In this document: one piece after another, positions 60,900 through 64,000 of the stretch
How the letters are laid out: every line of letters starts with the position of its first letter
Numbering within the stretch: the first letter of the stretch is position 1
NCBI GenBank assembly: GCA_963965975.1
Contig: OZ014425.1
Span: forward strand, 3,609,501-3,673,500
Direction: 5' to 3'
Origin: Xestospongia bergquistia
Lineage: Eukaryota > Porifera > Demospongiae > Haplosclerida > Petrosiidae
Length of the DNA stretch: 64,000 bases
The notes under the pieces: generated by a model
What the model was told of the DNA's origin: nothing
The model's database searches: none
Seen by the model: the letters and a program-made list of their open reading frames with translations, nothing else
Made by a program: the position numbers and the translations under genes

Positions 60900-61934
60900 T
60901 GCTTGTCACGAAGAATTATCCTTTTAATTGTTGTAATATCAGTCATATGTGCGTTTATCATATTTATATATCAGTTACGTCCAATCAAGGAATTTAGATT
61001 TAACCCAAAACAAGTTTTGGGATATGTATATTGTAGCTCTTATGAAAATAGAAAAACACTACATCAGTTTTCTCAACAGTATCCCTGCAATTTTCCTAAT
61101 CTTCCTAAAAAGGAAGTTGTTATAGTGACGTTTGTTAACTCAGGTTGGATCAACATTACTAAAAATTGGATATGTTCTGCTAAAAAAGTTGGCTTGCTTG
61201 ATAATCTTTTTCTTATCACTGTTCAACCCGGTGTTTGTTCACACTTTCAACATGTTGCTTGCCATTCTGAAGAGAACTTAACACTGGCTGCGGCTACATT
61301 TGGTGAAGCTAATTATCAAAAATTTATGATAGAAAGAACAAAATTAATCCTTCGTTTGTTATCTTGTGGTGTAGAAAGAATCCTGTTAGCTGATGCTGAC
61401 GTTGTTTTTGTCAAAAATCCCCTGACTGCTTTAGACAAAGAAATCAATGATAAAGACATTGTCTTTCAACGTGATAGTACAGGTGTCAAGTTCATTGACT
61501 CTATAGCCAACAAAGTTTTTGACTACATCTGTGCTGGAATTGTGTACATGAAAGTAAATAACAAAACTAAATTACTATACCAATCTGTTCTACAATTTCA
61601 AAATCACCAATCCTGGAATGATCAAGCTGGACTAAATATATGTATCCGCCATTATTCATTAGATATCAAATGGGGACTTTTGCCTGTATCAAGTTTTCCC
61701 AATGGCAAAGTGTTTTTTGAATTTAATACTGACCCATCAAAGGCTGTAGTTGTCCATGCCAACTTTTTAACGGGCTCCATGGAGAAAATTGCTAAGATGA
61801 TAATCTATAACATTTGGTGTTATGTTGAGATTGTTCCTTTGCTTTGTAAAGACTTTGCCAAAAATGGCTGTTTCACTGAAAAACCTCGTAATTGGTGCAA
61901 AAAGTTTATAGAAATTTGTTTTAACAGATTTTAA
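60900..61934 (+). CDS. Type II membrane glycosyltransferase, GT77-like (last exon)
   Basis: A single large exon codes for about 344 residues after an acceptor tttttag|TGC. No Met lies before the membrane helix, so an upstream exon must supply the start. The order is basic residues (SRR), a ~20-residue hydrophobic helix (LLIVVISVICAFIIFIYQL), a stem, then a nucleotide-diphospho-sugar transferase domain with the metal-binding DxD motif in RILLADADVVFVKNPL, followed by a SWNDQAGLN motif and VVVHANFLTG near the end. This pattern fits the Nucleotid_trans (GT77-like) family of Golgi enzymes; donor and acceptor cannot be told from sequence. Several N-x-T/S sites (INITK, ENLTLA, NNKTK) suit a lumenal domain. 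Confidence 0.82.
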   Translation, partial: CLSRRIILLIVVISVICAFIIFIYQLRPIKEFRFNPKQVLGYVYCSSYENRKTLHQFSQQYPCNFPNLPKKEVVIVTFVNSGWINITKNWICSAKKVGLLDNLFLITVQPGVCSHFQHVACHSEENLTLAAATFGEANYQKFMIERTKLILRLLSCGVERILLADADVVFVKNPLTALDKEINDKDIVFQRDSTGVKFIDSIANKVFDYICAGIVYMKVNNKTKLLYQSVLQFQNHQSWNDQAGLNICIRHYSLDIKWGLLPVSSFPNGKVFFEFNTDPSKAVVVHANFLTGSMEKIAKMIIYNIWCYVEIVPLLCKDFAKNGCFTEKPRNWCKKFIEICFNRF

Positions 61935-63600
61935 CACATTTTTGGATAAGAATTGATACTCTTCTTTCTGATAACTAGTTTATAGAGAAAGGAAAATACT
62001 AAATTGGGCAATGATTGAGCATGAATTGTTAAAAAGATTTGCATTTGTTATTTTTGTTACAGTTATATAACATAACGTGATGGCATAAGGGGTTATGACT
62101 TTCCTGTGTTTGAACCTAACTATGCTATAGAATATAGATTACTCACAAATTGTACTTGCAAGACATTTTGGGCAATTATTATTTTCACACAATATTTCAA
62201 CCCTGATGGGTTTTCTTCAGGTGTGTGACCCACACCTGAAAAAGACCCATCACGGTATAGGATTAAGGTATAGTGCTGATGTAAAGATAGCTGTCTAATA
62301 TTATAGTGCTATTGAATTGATCACAAATAGTCTTTCAAGTATGAGTTATATACTGTACATCATTTATGTAGTATAGTACCACACTGTTAAAATGTTAACA
62401 AAGGCCTCAGTTGAAAGGACACAATGCTTTTTTGTATACCAAACACTTCAATATGACATATAACAAGTAGAAAACAAAGAGTACCTATGCATCAGCAGTT
62501 ACTAAAACAAGGACTGGACTGCATGGAATTGGATTGGAGATGAATTGTGGAAAATATATCACCTAGAATTATTTATTACTTTGTATGTAACTAAAATTTT
62601 AATATACTGAATTATCATGTGTTGCAATTGCAACATGGAGCAATTCTTCCATGGAAACACTACTCAAATATAACATTAAGATTCTGTAAAAAGATCAGCA
62701 ACGTTAACACATTATTCTGCACATTGAATATAGGAACAAACATCTTTATTATAGATGTATAAACAACCCCAAACATATATCAAGTGGCCTAATTTCTAAC
62801 TATATAGATGATGTATGTGTTGGTGATACACCTATGTCATAACATAGAGTATATAAATTTTGTGTTATTGATTGGACAGATTGCTTTCGGACATGTACAC
62901 TCACATCAGCAAAACACTGTACACTAGCTAGCACCTTAAGTATCTAAAACATTCACTGATACACTATGTACAAATATCAGAAGAATTGAACAGTTTATAA
63001 GTCAGTTGACAGTTGCCACAGCAAATTTTTGTATAAATTGGGGCACATGGATGAACAGACAAACTTTATACAAAAGTTTTTGAAGCGTCTGGGTTCTACT
63101 AAAAAGAAAGAAGTGTAAGTTCACTAACTTCGCTTGCATTCCACATAATATAAACTACAAAGCTACCAGTTACTTTCTACTTCTACTACAATAATAGTTT
63201 AATTATAAGGGGGTGTGGCTACTTAATTTCGTCGGTTGCACGTGGTGGCTATCGCGTAATGTAGTTGAAAAACGCGGGCACATACCAGGTATGTCTTTTC
63301 TTCTTGGTCACACTTGTTTGTACGTATAAGTGAGTAATTAAGACAAGTTGTGTATCGTCTTTCTACAAGTAGTTGTTAGCTCTTACTCATTGTCAAGTTT
63401 CTGAGCAGTGAGACAGATAGACTAAATGAAATACTGATTTCACTCCATAATTCAATTTCTCCATACACTTTTATATAATATGGCTAATTGGATTAAGCTT
63501 AAACTTTGTTGCTATATGCTACTGAAACCCGTTAGAGTTTGAGCTAACGTTAACTATCCATTAGAAGCCTATGGCCTTCATCCATGTACCCACTTGGCCT
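61935..63600. other. Mostly non-coding stretch, possible exon at 63030-63103
   Basis: No clear gene. On the minus strand an acceptor 'ttctttctttttagt' (near 63105) precedes RTQTLQKLLYKVCLFIHVP and a stop, and on the plus strand an ATG at 63052 opens MDEQTNFIQKFLKRLGSTKK before a GTAAGT. Either could be an exon of a gene, and I cannot choose. A locally GC-richer CACGTG-containing stretch at 63235-63290 looks promoter-like. Confidence 0.3.
62199..62257. repeat. Hairpin of ~27-bp arms
   Basis: The arms 'ccctgatgggttttcttcag' (62201 on) and 'ctgaaaaagacccatcacgg' (to 62255) pair with a few mismatches across a 1-3 base loop around 'tgtgacc'. It is surrounded by AT-rich sequence and has no coding role. 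It is a small palindromic element or an RNA hairpin. Confidence 0.75.
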
Positions 63601-63629
63601 TACTTACTTGATTATGTCATGCGGCCTGA

Positions 63630-64000
63630 TCCTATATTAATGTTATAATTGAGATTACTTATTTAGCTCTCTCCTAGTATACTGCTCTATTGACATTAAG
63701 TCCTTGTACAGAGAGGTGAATATTATTATCATGTTATATAATTAAGATTGTTTACTTTAGCTTGCCCTCATTATATTGCTTTTAGGTCTCTATACAGACA
63801 GGTTTTAGCTCCTCTCATCATATGACATTAGGTCACTATACAGAGAAGCTAATATTACCATTATGTTATAAAATTGAGATTACCTATTTTAGTTCTCTCT
63901 CTCTCATCATACTACTTTATTAACATTAGGTCTCTAGACAGACAGGTTTTAGCTATCTCTTATTGCTCTGCTGTATTGACATTAGGTCTCTGTACAGAGA
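63630..64000. repeat. Degenerate tandem repeat running off the window
   Basis: Units of roughly 145-150 bp alternate two related halves, each containing 'gacattaggtctctrtacagaga' or 'ttaggtctctatacagacag' followed by 'gttttagct' or 'ctaatattaycattatgtta'. Instances of the core lie near 63697, 63783, 63828, 63926 and 63978. The array continues past the right edge. Confidence 0.75.

Overview
This window is animal (metazoan) nuclear DNA. It is AT-rich, all genes are split by GT-AG introns that are often only 45-60 bp long, spacers are short, and neighbouring genes are often head-to-head. A compact, intron-rich genome with an adhesion GPCR, a thioredoxin reductase that ends Cys-TGA-Gly, and VIT/VWA proteins suggests a sponge (Amphimedon-like). 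That assignment is inference. I checked exon joins by reading frame and by recalled family similarity, not by any search.

Region 1 (1-28890) is a young segmental-duplication array. It is built from decayed thioredoxin reductase (TrxR) copies, VIT-VWA genes of the VWA5A/PARP4-tail type, truncated VIT copies, and a decayed tail module. Two tandem units of about 10-11 kb (about 7766-17940 and 17941-28890) share the order TrxR relic, VWA gene on minus, short spacer, VWA gene on plus, truncated VIT copy, tail, piece of the XPOT 3' end. A third, partial unit (about 145-6420) keeps one VWA gene. Four VWA genes (A, B, C, E) have full open frames of 797-852 codons. A fifth (F) differs by two nonsense changes. 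The VIT and VWA domains are almost identical among copies, while the linker before the C-terminal domain is very different and mosaic. The promoter spacer lies in opposite orientation in the two head-to-head pairs.

Region 2 (28817-43419) holds ordinary housekeeping genes: XPOT (exportin-T, minus, 33 exons, 958 codons) and a Rab GDP-dissociation inhibitor (plus, 14 exons, 443 codons), which diverge from a 330-bp spacer, followed by a monoglyceride-lipase-like gene (plus, 7 exons, 277 codons).

Region 3 (44162-57417) holds a disrupted adhesion GPCR (minus), FNTB (farnesyltransferase beta, minus, 16 exons), and an FNTB/lipase head-to-head locus. That locus has been copied, lipase plus the first part of FNTB, into the GPCR gene. 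The copied lipase is a pseudogene; the source copy has an intact 404-codon frame with a Gln/Asp-rich N-terminal extension.

Region 4 (57418-64000) has a type II membrane glycosyltransferase (GT77-like Nucleotid_trans domain), a decayed transposon-derived fragment, a hairpin element, and a degenerate tandem repeat that runs off the right edge. Two MITE-like elements, two intronic tandem duplications and several long microsatellites are also present. No tRNA, rRNA or CRISPR array was seen.
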